This document shows, piece after piece, positions 23,297 to 34,075 of a stretch of 64,000 nucleotides of DNA. Origin of the DNA: Leptidea sinapis (taxonomy: Eukaryota > Arthropoda > Insecta > Lepidoptera > Pieridae). Both the position numbers and the translations under genes were made by a program. Each line of letters starts with the position of its first letter. Position 1 is the stretch's first letter. Below the pieces are notes generated by a model. That model saw only the letters and a program-made list of their open reading frames with translations, ran no database searches and was not told where the DNA came from. The stretch spans positions 6,200,001 to 6,264,000 of the forward strand of contig NC_066275.1 of the NCBI RefSeq assembly GCF_905404315.1, read 5' to 3'.

Positions 23297-23625
23297 TCTT
23301 CGCTGCGCTCCAACTAGATACCGCGGGCGTATTCGCAAAGTGGGGTAGGTGGGCGTACTTGAGCCAGTCTTGAACAATGTGTGACTTTGACCACATGTGC
23401 TGTTAAACTTTGCTAATAATTAAAACTTAAATGCTGGGTTGCGTAGTAAAACTTTGTAAAAATAATACCACAAGAGATAAAAAAGACTCTGGGATCACAT
23501 ATCATCAGGAAATATTTTATTTTTAATCAATATCTATGTAAAATAACACGAAGCGTATGTTACAAAATTTGAAAAATGCCCTTGACTGTCAAGATGCTAC
23601 GCACACTAGTATCTACTAGTCACCG
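23297..23625 (+). mobile_element. THAP-exon DNA transposon, copy 2 (right end lost)
   Basis: Begins GGTCTTCGCTGCGCTCCAACTAGATACCGC. The ATG at 23431 gives MLGCVVKLCKNNTTRDKKD, then SGITYHQ, with Cys4 and Cys9 kept. The sequence at the expected donor is CAGGAAGT instead of CAGTAAGT, so the donor is changed. It stays alignable with copy 1 to the 'gatgctacgcacac.agtatct' block and then ends. The right inverted repeat is not present. Confidence 0.6.
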
Positions 23626-23694
23626 TAATCTTTAATAATATCTTAGTAAGCTGTTGTTTATTTATATTCATATTTTGGTTAGTAGTATGGTAAT

Positions 23695-24090
23695 ACGAGC
23701 GCATCGTGGGCTGAAGGAGGATGTCGTGACAAGGATTGAGAAAGAAATGCTGAATGGCTTGGACACGTGAAGTGAAGAAAGAATGACAAATCAAACATAT
23801 AAGGCAAGTGCGTGTGGGCAAGTTGGTCGCGGGTGACCTCGTAGAACATTCGTCGACCAAATTGGGAACGTTTTGACAAAAGGAAAGGTCCGGAGCACCC
23901 GCAACCGTCGAGCATGTATGAAAAGAGTAATGAATGTAGAGGAAGACGGTGAGGTTTGATAGAACGCCACTGCTAGTAGCGTTCTGTTGTCTCTGACTAC
24001 CTCGACGGGAAAAGGACTTGAGTGCATACATGTATGTATGTATGTAGTGTGGTTCCCTCATTGCCTTCCATTTATACCTTGTCCGGGATA
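23695..24090 (+). mobile_element. LINE fragment (endonuclease-reverse transcriptase C-terminal region)
   Basis: Broken frames read ..GLDT.SEERMTNQTYKAS.., GQVGRG.PRRTFVDQIG and KVRSTRNRRACMKRVMNV. I recognise these as the C-terminal tail common to an insect LINE group (WxGHxxRM...RMTKQIYKA...GRPRRTFxDQI...RRACMKRLM). Frameshifts and stops show it is dead. It begins about 70 bp after THAP copy 2. Confidence 0.7.
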
Positions 24091-24667
24091 CTGAAAGGAA
24101 TATATTTACTCCAGACATTATTTAAAGTTGCTGTAGGAGCGTGATACGAATTTAACGCAGATTAAGTCGTGGGGAGGAAATAGTGAATTGATGATTGGTG
24201 GCAGAGGTACATCACTCGAGCTATCACAGCGAAACTTTCTAGAAATATCAAAGAATGCTTTTAAGCCATACTATGAATGATATGAAATGGTCCAACATTG
24301 GAAGATTCTTGTTTATATTTTTTTCTGCGAAGAGTGAGAAGAATGATAATAATGTTTAAGTTTCTAATTTCGTTGAGATGATCCACCAAAATAACGTTTT
24401 AGTAACTTTTGACTGACTTAAAAAAAGAAAAAGAAGTAATAATTACAAAAAAACTCAAGAGAGTTAAACTTATAAATTTAAATGCTATGTTATCAATACA
24501 AAAATAAAAATCCCGAAGAGAGTAGCGATCAGGTAGCACAAGCAGCGCCCGTACCTGAGCATGGACTAGCCTTCGTTTCCCTTGTACATATCTTAAGGAA
24601 GGTAACGACCCGTCCTATGTCACTGCCACGAGCAGTGCCATGTAAGCGATTATTTATCATTTTTATT

Positions 24668-24995
24668 ATACACTAGCTGACCCAACAGGCGCTGTGCTGT
24701 CAATAGAAAAAAAATTGAAGCAAGTATTCGGGAATAATGTAGTCTTAAGCCATTGGAAATGTTCAATCAAGGTTAATGAGTTAAAAATGATACAAAAAGG
24801 TATTTCTGAATGATTTTTTATAATATGTAGTAATATTAAGAGGCTTTTACACAAAATGTATAAAAAACTTAACAAATTTACTAAAACCTTCCTCGAGAAA
24901 CACGCTATCGATTAGAGCATGAAAATCGATTCATTAGTTTTTGAATTAATCGCGAACAGACAGACGCGGTGGAGGACTTTGTTTTATAATATTGT
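24668..24995 (+). repeat. Interspersed repeat with the CTAGCTGACCC end
   Basis: Starts 'acactagctgacccaacag.cgctgtgctgtc' and ends near 'cgcgaacagacagacgcggtggaggactttgttttataata', a tail also seen at 48120-48170. Same family as 5755-5955, 56488 and 63525. Non-coding. Confidence 0.6.
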
Positions 24996-25617
24996 GTAGT
25001 GATTATTATTATTAAGCAACTAATCTAACGCTTATATCCTTCGGTGTCAACTTTGCAAATTTCTATAAGCTGATCTCACACGAGATTCCATTAATCAACC
25101 AGGACAGCGTTAACGTGGGCTGGGTATCGAGTCATTTTATATTGTGTCTAAAAATACCTCGTCGTTAGATTAAAACATTTTTAGAGCTGAGTAAAATTAT
25201 ATTCAAAATAATTACTTCCTATATTTTATGTGTTATGGTGTAGCAGTTAATGAAATATTATTGGAGTTTACTCCTTAAGAATAAGTTTTACTTTAAAATT
25301 ATTTACTTACAAATAGTAACTATCGTGAAGTCGCAGGTGCCAATGAAGCTAGCAACGTTACCTCTTTGTTTGGCCAAACTTATCCGCTGACAGAAGTAAG
25401 TACCAGAGCTTGGGTCACTTGTTAATAAAACTAAAATCAATTAGTGCTGTAGCATACAATAAATATTAATGAATATAATCTTAACCCTCTACGACTGTTA
25501 CTAACAATTCTACTAATGTTGTAGCTTACCAGACGCAACTTTGACGGGTTGTATCTTCTGTACTTATATTTATATAATACATTTTACTACTGAATTAAGA
25601 ATTCCATAAACATTTTT
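24996..25617. other. Intergenic DNA, nothing recognised
   Basis: No open frame of interest and no recurring repeat block. Confidence 0.5.
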
Positions 25618-25890
25618 TCATCATTTCCACCACATGTTCACTGCTTAAAATAGGCCTCCCCCAAAGATCGCTATGTCGATAGTTCTGCGCTGCCCTCATC
25701 CAACCTTTTCCGCCGATCTTGACCAGAGCGTCGGTCTATCTGTGGTGGCCTATCAACACTACGTCTTCCGGTACGTGTTCGCGATTCGGCCTTTACTGAC
25801 CCACCGGCCATCTGTCCGTCGAATTGCCACTTCAGTTTCGCAACCATCGCGGCTATGTCGATAACTTTGGTTCTCCTACGCATCTCCTCA
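25618..25890 (-). mobile_element. RTE-clade LINE, 3' end with C-terminal codons
   Basis: The minus strand reads MRRRTKVIDIAAMVAKLKWQ, then FDGQMAGG, RTRTGRRSVDRPP and, downstream, the 3' tail (complement of 25618-25670, 'cactgctt.aaaataggcctcccccaaagat'). This is the C-terminal region of RTE-type polyproteins (..RTKVxDIAxxxAKLKWxWAGH..GRRxxGRPPxRW..). It may belong to the same insertion as the RT-domain piece at 26940-27500, separated by about 1 kb of other sequence. Confidence 0.75.
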
Positions 25891-26939
25891 TTATAATAAT
25901 ATTAAAATTTATTGGCAACATAATTACACTGCTAAAGATAGGTCATAAATTATAATATAATAAGGGAACCTTTAACAAAAAAGTAATTTAAACATAATAT
26001 ATTAAACTAAAATTATAAGTTAAGCAAACTAAACTTAAACTATAAAAACAACTCAAAAAAAAATTAAAACAGACCTAGTAACATTAAAATAAATAAAACA
26101 ATTAGATTGAGGGGCAGTACAATCACTTTAGTATTGTCAATCAGAGGTCCACTCAGTATGCGTCGAGCCTTCTGAGCCTCGACACTGATTTTCAGTAGGC
26201 ACCGTGTTTCGCAGCACGGACAGCGACTTCGGTATACAAATACTACCTACATCTACAATTACAATTTAAATACATATTTCTACACTAAAAGCAAAATGAA
26301 TAAGATATGACAATATTCTAATGTTTATAAATTTTTATAACACAGCTACATTCATAGTTTATTGTTGAAAAATGTAAACTTCGCGGACACAGGATAATAT
26401 TATGAGAATAAGGAGAAAGAAAAATAAATTGATAAAAGACACGCTATTTGGCCATAACAAAAAGTTAACATTAATTTAATTTCAAATATTTTCAGAATAA
26501 TATTAAACAATAATAGTCGGTTGTTACAATATGAACGCATGGGAATATAATATTATGAATTAAATTTGTGAAGATCCAGGGCGTTTCAAGTAATGCTACT
26601 TTATGTGTTATTTAAGTTACTGTTTTTTCTAAGACTTATGGGTTATTGATTGCTTATTTGTTTCATATTTTATTTTTATTACTTATTCGATCTCGCAGGG
26701 ATCCTCCGAGCATAGTCTTCTCCATTCTCCAAGACAAGTACATTTATTTAAGTTAACACATTAATCAGACTCTTAAAATTGAGGAACATTCAATGGATCA
26801 AATGGTGCAGGCCCTACTTTTACACTCGATATTCATCTGAGAAATTATTTGAAATATTCATATTATTATAACGTAGAAGTAACTAAACACGCTGCTTTTT
26901 GTTTTCTTTCTTCAGTTTGTTATTCTGACTTAATTTTCA
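25891..26939. other. Unassigned sequence between two RTE pieces
   Basis: It contains a GC-richer block (26105-26240: 'gcgtcgagccttctgagcctcgacactg', 'ggcaccgtgtttcgcagcacgg') unlike its AT-rich surroundings, probably part of another transposon that I do not recognise. No open frame. Confidence 0.4.
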
Positions 26940-27500
26940 ACATACTGCGCTAAATCCCATGTTAGCCTACTTTTAATTTGCTTAAATTTTTATTTGTGAG
27001 AGACTTTGTTCAATTTTCTTATTCATAAGTTCTTTAGTAGATATTATCTGTCCCAGATACTCATATTCATCTACATATTAAATGCCTTTGCTATCTATAT
27101 CTATAGTTTCATGTGTATTGTTACTCATAGTTTTAATTTCTTGGGTGTTCATATGCAATCCTACTTTTTGGCTCTCTATAGCTAACTCTTGTAACATCTT
27201 CTGCAACGCTTCTAGAGTTTCTGCCAGGATAGTAAGGTCATCTGTAAATCTCAAATGATGTATGCGTCGGCCTTTGATGTTGATCCCATATAGTTCCCAA
27301 TCTAGTCTTCGAAAGATACCTTCTAGAACTGCAGAAAACAGTTAAGGAGATAATGGGTCGCCTTGCCTCAATGTGTTTTCAGAAACGGGTTCATAAATAG
27401 AGATAGGCATTACTTCACGCTGATCCACATTCTAGCGCTCTATAAAACGCAAAACGCTTGGCCACATATGAAATATTGCTGTCATCTCTGGTCTGGTGTA
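26940..27500 (-). mobile_element. RTE-clade LINE reverse transcriptase fragment
   Basis: The minus strand, through several stops, reads RQGDPLSP, LFSAVLEGIFRRLDWELYGI, NINGRRIHHLRFTDDLTILA, LEALQKMLQELA, VGLHMNTQEIKTM and YEYLGQIISTKELMNKKIEQ. The order and spacing are those of the RTE reverse transcriptase palm. The catalytic FADD box is FTDD, which keeps the two Asp. Stops such as the one after GDPLSP show it is inactive. Confidence 0.85.
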
Positions 27501-28599
27501 ATAACTCTTCCTAAACTTAGAAATATAAAAGTTGTCTGAGATGACTTGTAGCTTCTAATATAAATTAAAAAACAATAAAGATATTTAACAAAATTATTAA
27601 AAATATAAAAATTTTACATTGCCATTAATGTAAATCTCATGTGAACAAACGAGTTTTCTTTAAATATATTGTGTGGCCAAATATAAGGAATCGGAAGTTT
27701 TTTATCCTCATTTTATTTTACTGTTGTAAGTAATAAAAGATGTACTATCTAGCAGCTATATTATTATAGTGGACTGCACATACTATTATGATATAATTAA
27801 GCATCAGTAAAATTGAGTATAATTGAATAATCTATATAATCAAAACAAAGTCGTTTGTTTGGGAGGAATCACTTGTGAATGGCTGAGAGGTTGCTAGTAA
27901 TTAGTTTTAATCGAAATATTGATTGATAAAAATTCTGTCTATATAAGAAATTTATTTTTATTATTATTAATTTCTGAAAGGTTTTAATTTTTTTTTATTT
28001 ATTATTATTTTATGTTACATAAAGATTTTTACATATATCCAAAATAAACTTGCTGGATGGCCAATGTCATAAACAAGCATCTTTAGAGTCTAATATACTA
28101 TTCGCACAGTTTAGTTTCAAACAATTAACTTTATGGGAATATTAGACAAGTTAATCCCGAGACACAACTGGACTTGCTGAATGTCTAGTTAGCAGTTCTA
28201 TTCTAATGGCGTCCTTGTTTAAGTTGTAACACTTTGTGTAGTACTCGTATAAGTCCTTCATCGCAAACGAAGAAGGGAAATAGAAACTATCTTACAGCTG
28301 TTTTAAGCTTTACGCACCAGGCGTAAGCAGAAGTATAATAATAGGTCTAACAGATACAAAATCTTAAAAATTATATTATAAATTACCAATACTGGTTTAA
28401 TATAGATTAGTGGAGTTAAAGGCATGCAGTAAAATTCTCTTATTTTGATGTTAAGACATGGATTCAAAAGGCAACGTATCATCTAACAATTTTGCCATTG
28501 GCCATTTTGGCTATCAATGGACATTTAAAATAGGGTGGAGTGAAAACAGTTCTTATTTAAAATTTGTCATGAAATTGACCTATATCTTCTGTTTCCCCT
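27501..28599. other. Intergenic DNA, nothing recognised
   Basis: AT-rich with poly(T) runs. No gene or repeat landmark found. Confidence 0.5.
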
Positions 28600-28745
28600 C
28601 AAAGATGAGAAAGAGAGTTGAAAAAAGCATACAACGGTTATATCAACGACAAGTCACTCGAACGGTTGGCTCAGTTGGATAGATTGCCCTCACGGAATGC
28701 GAGAGGTTGCGGGTTCGAGTCCCGTATCATTCATAAAATTTTGTT
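28600..28745 (+). repeat. tRNA-derived repeat, copy with whole cloverleaf-like unit
   Basis: 28660-28733 can fold roughly as a tRNA, with acceptor strands GAACGGT and ATCATTC, a D-arm with GGCTCAGTTGG, and a T-arm GCGGGTTCGAGTCCCGT. The same unit with the same flanks ('agagttgaa.aaagcata', 'tcataaaattttgtttt') recurs at 62225-62375 and, rearranged, at 49035, 49448 and 19070. The anticodon loop has C in place of the invariant U33 and the arms carry mismatches. Shared flanks beyond the tRNA ends point to a transposed tRNA-derived element, not a functional gene. Confidence 0.7.
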
Positions 28746-29284
28746 TTCAGTTTTATTTGTTTAATTAATCCAGAAGTGATCCCTATCATTAATTAAAAAC
28801 ATAACAAATTATTTTAGTTAGGTGACCGTGAGTGAGATGTTTTACTTTTTGCAACGTCAATTTGATACCTTTTGTACGTACGTGAATTAATTTAGGGTAT
28901 ATCACCAGAGCCTCATTATTGTAAAAACTATAATTTATGTTATATATAGATTTCAGATGACCCATTTTTGCATGCAAGTTGCCGTCCGAAGACTAATTTT
29001 TTTAAGATAAATATAATTTATTACCGATTCTTATTTTTTAAGCGCTTGCAACGATTTCTCCACTCATTTGAAAAAATTGATCAACATATCTTTTTTGGGC
29101 TTAATAAAATAGAATAGCAATAGAGAAATCCATAATATGTGTGTCACGCTCCAAAAAATTACAACCGCAAATGCCACTGTGAGTAGTCGTCACAAGAATG
29201 CCGTGATTTGTAGATAAAACTTGCCTCTGTATAGGAATAAATTTAAAGACATACTGACGTAAATGAATATTCCATTGGAATGTC

Positions 29285-29585
29285 CTTTATCATATCTATC
29301 TTCTTCTTCGTCGGATTACTCTTGACAGAGCAGTCGTGGTCGCGTCGAACGACGAACGATGCTACGCCAGTTATCCCTGGCTGTTGCTTCTCTGGTGTCT
29401 GGCTGGGTATTCCCATTGAGGGGAGTGTTATTTCGGGCTTTGATCTGGTCTGTCCGGCGCATAGGGGAGCGTCCTCTTGACCTACTGCCATTGACCCTTG
29501 CCTGAACAACAAGTCTCTCTATGGCATGATCTCCACATCGCGTGACATGTATGAAGTGTCTGAGGATACACGCTCTGACTATAGA
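29285..29585. repeat. Probable decayed retroelement, class unknown
   Basis: A GC-richer island in AT-rich DNA with short open frames on both strands (29280-29480 +, 29243-29512 -). Its 'ttcttcttcgtcgg.ttactcttgac.gagc' opening resembles a repeat I have seen in moth genomes. I cannot name the family, and none of the frames shows a known domain. Confidence 0.35.
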
Positions 29586-29979
29586 TGAAAGCCTTTCTTC
29601 ATATCACTTTAGATAATCTATTTGTATTACCATGGGCCGTACAAGAACTTTTCTCATATTTGTTTATGGAATCAATACCCTTTTGACAATTATATTTTTT
29701 ATTTAGAGCTTGTTATTGGCCTTTTCTGATAAGACATCTTGAAGGTCCTTAATAAATTGATTAATGTACCGTAAATCATCATCCCCTTGCCATTAACATT
29801 GTGGAAGGAAACAATAACTTGATGCATAAGCGGCTTCTCTGATAATTCAACCAAAACAAGAGGGAACGTACAAAAGGAACTCCGCATTATGAAGACAGTA
29901 CGGCTGGCGATAAGAAGGTACATTGTATTATTTCACACATAATTTGATTGTTTTTGGGATTTATGCCTTTGATTGTTAT
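29586..29979. other. Intergenic DNA left of the large inverted repeat
   Basis: No feature recognised. A 74-codon minus-strand frame (29699-29923) has no recognisable content. Confidence 0.45.
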
Positions 29980-30179
29980 TGTTGTTTTGTTGGGTAACTT
30001 GTGCTGTAACTTTATTTTATGTTTGCATATAGAATATTAACACGCTTATATTAGCTTGGTATTATCTGATTGTTCGTAACGGAATCTTTTAGCGTTATTT
30101 TTGCCCGCTTCAAATTGCCGGATCGATGCAATCCCCAATTATCAAGGACCCATGAATATACAATAATTTAAGAAAAATT

Positions 30180-30360
30180 ATTGAAGTAGGCGTTATTTTG
30201 CGGAAATCCATAATTATCCATATGTTTTGAGTTTTCTTGAGTGTTAATTCCACCAATATTCGTCTTCAAACAACTCGACACGTGTTTTGCCTCTACACGA
30301 GGCATCCTTAGGAGATGTTGACTTGAGACTGTCTCGTGCCAGAGTTTGTCGAGAGGCGAA
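30180..30360 (-). repeat. Hammerhead-like repeat, left-arm copy (core mutated)
   Basis: The complement of 30271-30320 has the same design as the motif at 33786-33837: a 5-bp stem GCCTC/GAGGC with loop GTGTA, then AACACGTGTC. Two core bases differ: CTAAGGA in place of CTGAGGA, and GAGGCAAAAC in place of GAGGCGAAAC. Both changes hit residues required in hammerhead ribozymes (G5 and G12), so cleavage is not expected. It is followed on the minus strand by the common 'gtggaattaacac' and 'ggatttccgcaaaataacgcc' tail. Confidence 0.65.
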
Positions 30361-30636
30361 ACATTTGGATACAATAATTTAAGCAATCTGTCCCAGTATA
30401 ATTATTAGAGTCTTCAGTATTGGAAAATTTTTACGTTCGATACCCGATAGTGCCTTTGTGCAAAAGACTAAGGCGCATGCATATTCGAAGACAGTAGGTA
30501 GGACAGTTTGTATCTTGCGCCAAGCAATATACTTATAGTATGTAGTCTATTTATCGGAGGGGGAGCCTCAAAGAGGATGTAAATACTATTTTATAAGAGG
30601 CGGGACTGCCTGAGTAAAAATTTAAATTTAGTTTAG

Positions 30637-30830
30637 TATGAAACGTGCAGTCATTTGACATAAGTTTGAAATAGTAAAAGTTACAGTATCGCAATTGGCC
30701 ACGAAGTACAATCCGGCTAAGTTTGAAAGCAAACAGTTGCTTACAAACGTACTGGATTTTAGCTATCTCCGTTTTTTACAAGATTATAGTCGTTATCTGT
30801 CCAACTGTCAATGACTGCACGCTTCATACA
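30637..30830. mobile_element. TIR element inside the left arm
   Basis: The left end GTATGAAACGTGCAGTCATT (from 30637) and the complement of the right end, GTATGAAGCGTGCAGTCATT, are nearly identical inverted repeats around about 150 bp without coding capacity. An exact partner lies at 39540-39733 in the right arm. Confidence 0.7.
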
Positions 30831-31204
30831 ATCGAGTAAATCGCATTTTTTCCTAGAGTTTCGCGCGCTAGGCTGAGAAACTGCTGTCATATCCAGGGAA
30901 GGCAGCAGCCATGCAAATTATCCTTTTCAAAAATGTATTTATAATTTAATTTTTGACTATAATTTAATAATGCATTTAAATTGTACAACAATTTTTTTGA
31001 ATTAGTATTTAAAAAAACTTTTGAAATATTTTTTTTCCACAATAGTGAGAGAACGCGAAAGAAAGTGTCTGGTACCGCGTCACCTCCACGAGTCCTTAAA
31101 ATAAAATTGCCTTTGTTTTATTGTTCACGATTCGCACGCAACATATGTTTACATTTGACTCACACAATACATTTCTCTCTCTAATCTAACTCGTATATGT
31201 CTAA

Positions 31205-31248
31205 GAAAATCTACCTCTATTACCGCTTAACGGAGATAGATTTTCTAT
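31205..31248. repeat. Small hairpin
   Basis: AGAAAATCTACCTC and its near-complement GAGATAGATTTTCT lie about 16 nt apart. The same hairpin is in the right arm at about 39122-39165. Purpose unknown; it may be a remnant of a foldback element. Confidence 0.5.
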
Positions 31249-33684
31249 AGCACCGATGATTGATTACTTTATAAGGACATATCATTTTGAATAAATCTTA
31301 TTATGGTGTATTTTGTGGTATGTCCCATATTTCAGCTTTGTTCTTATACGGCGTGATTTGTCTTTATGTATAGAACGTCATTGCTATGTGCAATTAATAT
31401 TAATTAGTTATGCCTAGTTCTTGGTTAAGTCAAGTTATTAAAATTTTGTTTAATTAATAAATTAAAAATAAAAGATCCAGAATATACTAAATTCATCTGA
31501 TTTAAATGAATTGGTATGAAACGTCAGAGTGACTGGTAAAACACAAGGTTTTAAAATTATATCATGCCATTAGAATATTGCTATCATCAACCGCCTAGTT
31601 TATTAAATAAATATATAAATTAATATGATGCGATTTTATCTTTAAGAAATTGGATGGCTGAATATCTAGCGCTCTGTTTTCAGATCGGAATATCTTTTCA
31701 AATGGGTTTCCTTCAATTCAATAAGATATTAATATAAAACAACATTTGAATTTGAATAGATAAAGACAAAGTTAATTAATATTTATTCAAGTACGTTATT
31801 AAAAACTCGTTTAAATCGTGAAATACTGCATATACTATACTAATAATTAACTATAATAATAATATACGTTACCACTGATTCGGAAGGCTGCATGCACATC
31901 TTTGGTAAAATTGGCTTAAAAACTCTACTATTGAAAAAAATGTAATGATGTAATATAGGTATTCACCTGAGTACAGTCAAATAATTAATGACACCTATAC
32001 ATTAAATAATATAATATCTAAACCCATACAGTATTTAAAAACTTAGTACTAAACAGAAAAGATATAAAAACAAAAACGGAATATCACCATTATCAGCCTA
32101 AAATAGTCCATTGCTGGACTTAGGGATTCAATACAGCTCACAAATTAAAATTAAAATATTTTTGTTCAAAATAGGATTCAAATCACATTTTGAACGTCAA
32201 AAATTACCACCCATTCAAAATAGAGTGCCTCAGAATAGAACGGGCGCAAGAAACTCAGTGATCTTTTTTTTTAATGAAAATATGGAGTACAATGTAATAT
32301 CGTACAATAAAAAATTATAATTAAAGAGCCTGATTATTTATTAAGTTATAAGGCATAACAAGTTTATGTTTGTTCCTAGTGTTAACGTTATGATTGTCAC
32401 AGTTTCTAGCATATTCCTTAATGTGCTTATGAACATAATATAAGAACATTATCAAGAATATATTGAGATGCATCAGTCAAAATGTTTATTTCTTTAAATA
32501 TTTCTTTCCTTCAATAGGGGCCCATTGCAATTTGGAATCAAGAGTAATGCCAAGAAATATAGCAGATTCCACCAGCTTCACCACCTCTCCGTTTAATAAA
32601 GAATTTGCAGCTTCATTTTTGACATTTAGCGAGGTAAATTTAATATATTTAGTTTTATGACTGATTTAACAATAAATTATTTGCGCTAAGCCAGTACACG
32701 ATGTCAGATAGAGCATTGTTTACTTCGTCATATAAAACGTGACTTCTTTTCACTTTGAATATGAGCGTACGTGTCATAACAATACTACTTGTGTTTTTTT
32801 TCTATAAGGTTAGGTAGATCATTTATAGAAATAAGGAAGAGGAACGATCCAAGAACAGGCCCTTGTGGTATACCCATACTAAGAGATCTTCTGCCATTCA
32901 CGTCGACCCTATGAATTCTATTATTTAAATATGAGATCAGAATATCGAGTGCAGATCCTTTCATACCATACTGACATAGCTTTCGAACCAGCGTTGAATG
33001 TTGAACACAATCCTTAGATGAATCACACAAGATACTAAGTGCATTCTGTGATTCCTCCCAGCCCTCAAAAACATTCCTGTTGAGTTCAAAACCTGCATCC
33101 GTAGTCAAGCGTCACCTAGTAAAGTCAAATAGTTAATGTCAATGAAGTATTTAACTTGTAAGTGTTTAAGTTAGTAAGAATATAGTTTAAAATATTTTTT
33201 TCAAAAATTTTACTAATGGTCGGCAACACCAAAAGAGGGCGATAGTTATTCTTGTTAGATGTGATAGTGAGAGAGAATTTAAGAAGGTAAAGAAATATCT
33301 TCAAAACAACTATTAAAAACTATGGCTAGATATGGTGCTATGGCGTCCATTAATGAAATTGTTATTTTTACAGATATGCCCCAGGTACCAGGAGTTTTAA
33401 TTATTACTGCTGTGCTAACAAAACTGAATTTGAAATTTTGTTTACATTCTTTAACATTTTCCAAACAAAGTGACTCAGCAACACTGGTGGAGGAGACAAG
33501 ATTGCTTGCTATAGAAACTGGAATGTCAGAAAAAAAAATTCTCAAGAGCAGTAGCTACTTTCTGCTCAGAGTAGATTTTAGTATTGTCTATTATTAGATT
33601 GTATTCAAAATTGCAGATTATAGCTTAACTATCCCAACTAGTAACTTTCCAAAGCATTTTTATTTTATTTGATACATTTTTAAT

Positions 33685-33924
33685 AAAAAAAAAATATTGA
33701 ATTAGGCGTTACTTTGCGGAAATCTATAATTATACAAATTATTTATGTTTTTTTTGGTGTTAATTCAGCCAATATTTGTCTTTAAAACAATTCGACACGT
33801 GTTTCGCCTCTACACGAGGCATCCTCAGGACGTGTTGCCTCGCCAAAATCTGGCACGAGAGTCCCATGCCAGATTTAACACTAAATTTGCCGGAATTAAC
33901 ACTAAAGAAAACTTAAATAATTTG
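33685..33924 (-). mobile_element. 240-bp hammerhead-like-motif element inserted in LINE A
   Basis: The boundaries are defined by a perfect 12-bp direct repeat TACATTTTTAAT at 33673-33684 and 33925-33936. LINE B has the matching site only once ('gcatttttaattatttctc', 36885-36903), so this is a true insertion with target-site duplication. On the minus strand it carries the hammerhead-like motif (33786-33843), followed by 'gaattaacacc', 'ggaaatctataattat' relatives of the arm copies and a terminal A-run read as T10 (33685-33694). The motif is flanked by inverted sequences (33736-33778 and 33882-33924), so the RNA could fold back. Another inverted pair is AAATCTGGC (33847-33855) with GCCAGATTT (33869-33877). 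The insertion style and motif fit a Penelope-like element end or a retrozyme. No protein is encoded. Confidence 0.75.
33786..33843 (-). ncRNA. Hammerhead-ribozyme-like motif, core residues intact
   Basis: Read 5' to 3' on the minus strand: stem I strand GGCAACACGTC; core CTGAGGA (fits CUGANGA); one extra T; stem II GCCTC-GTGTA-GAGGC; core GAA; short stem III AC-ACGT-GT; C at the cleavage position; stem I partner GAATTGTT. Stem I pairs C-G and T-A next to the core, has two mismatches, then four more pairs (ACAA with TTGT). The tiny stem III with a 4-nt loop is as in type I hammerheads of newt satellite DNA and Penelope-like elements. The extra T between A9 and stem II is not canonical and could weaken or abolish cleavage, so I call it ribozyme-like and not a proven ribozyme. 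Confidence 0.55.
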
Positions 33925-34075
33925 TACATTTTTAATTATTTCTCTAATACTTAGCAACAGTACATAATTTCTAAAATAATTTAAAGTGTTTTTTCACATA
34001 GATGAGAAAAGATGCATGGAGATTACATAATAATCTCTCACTATATAGTCGTTGTCTGCTCCTATGAAACCCAAA

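Larger units (their letters stand above)
29980..32547 (+). repeat. Left arm of a large inverted repeat
   Basis: This arm of about 2568 bp is the inverted copy of 37695-40390. Outer ends match exactly at TGTTGTTTTGTTGGG (29980) and its complement ending at 40390. Inner ends fall in the same LINE codons (ggaatcaagagtaa, ending at 32547, against its complement at 37695). In outer parts, coordinate pairs sum to 70370. Identity looks very high by eye, with scattered substitutions, a 7-8 nt gap near 31872 and about 88 nt missing here near 31292 compared with the right arm. Contents: a dead hammerhead-like repeat, a TIR element, a small hairpin and the 3' part of LINE A. Confidence 0.9.
32110..34075 (-). 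pseudogene. LINE A: Jockey/CR1-type non-LTR retrotransposon, decayed
   Basis: The minus strand runs 5' to 3' from about 34075 to 32110. Around 33279-33545 it reads FSDIPVSIASNLVSSTSVAE and WGISVKI, upstream of the RT. At 32785-33108 it reads FEGWEESQNALSILCDSS, then QYGMKGSALDILISYLNNR and SMGIPQGPVLGSFLFLISIN, the RT finger and palm. The FADD region is broken. The 3' end shares 'gggcgcaagaaactcag' with LINE B. It is interrupted at 33685-33924 by a 240-bp insertion. The inner edge of the left inverted-repeat arm cuts through its RT sequence at 32547. Confidence 0.85.

Noticed and set aside
24027..24046. Short TGTATGTATG run as a microsatellite
   Set aside because: Only about four units; too short to list as a repeat locus.
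23606..24118. 170-codon open frame on the minus strand
   Set aside because: It is the antisense shadow of LINE coding sequence that reads on the + strand (RRACMKRVMNV and others), so it is not a gene.
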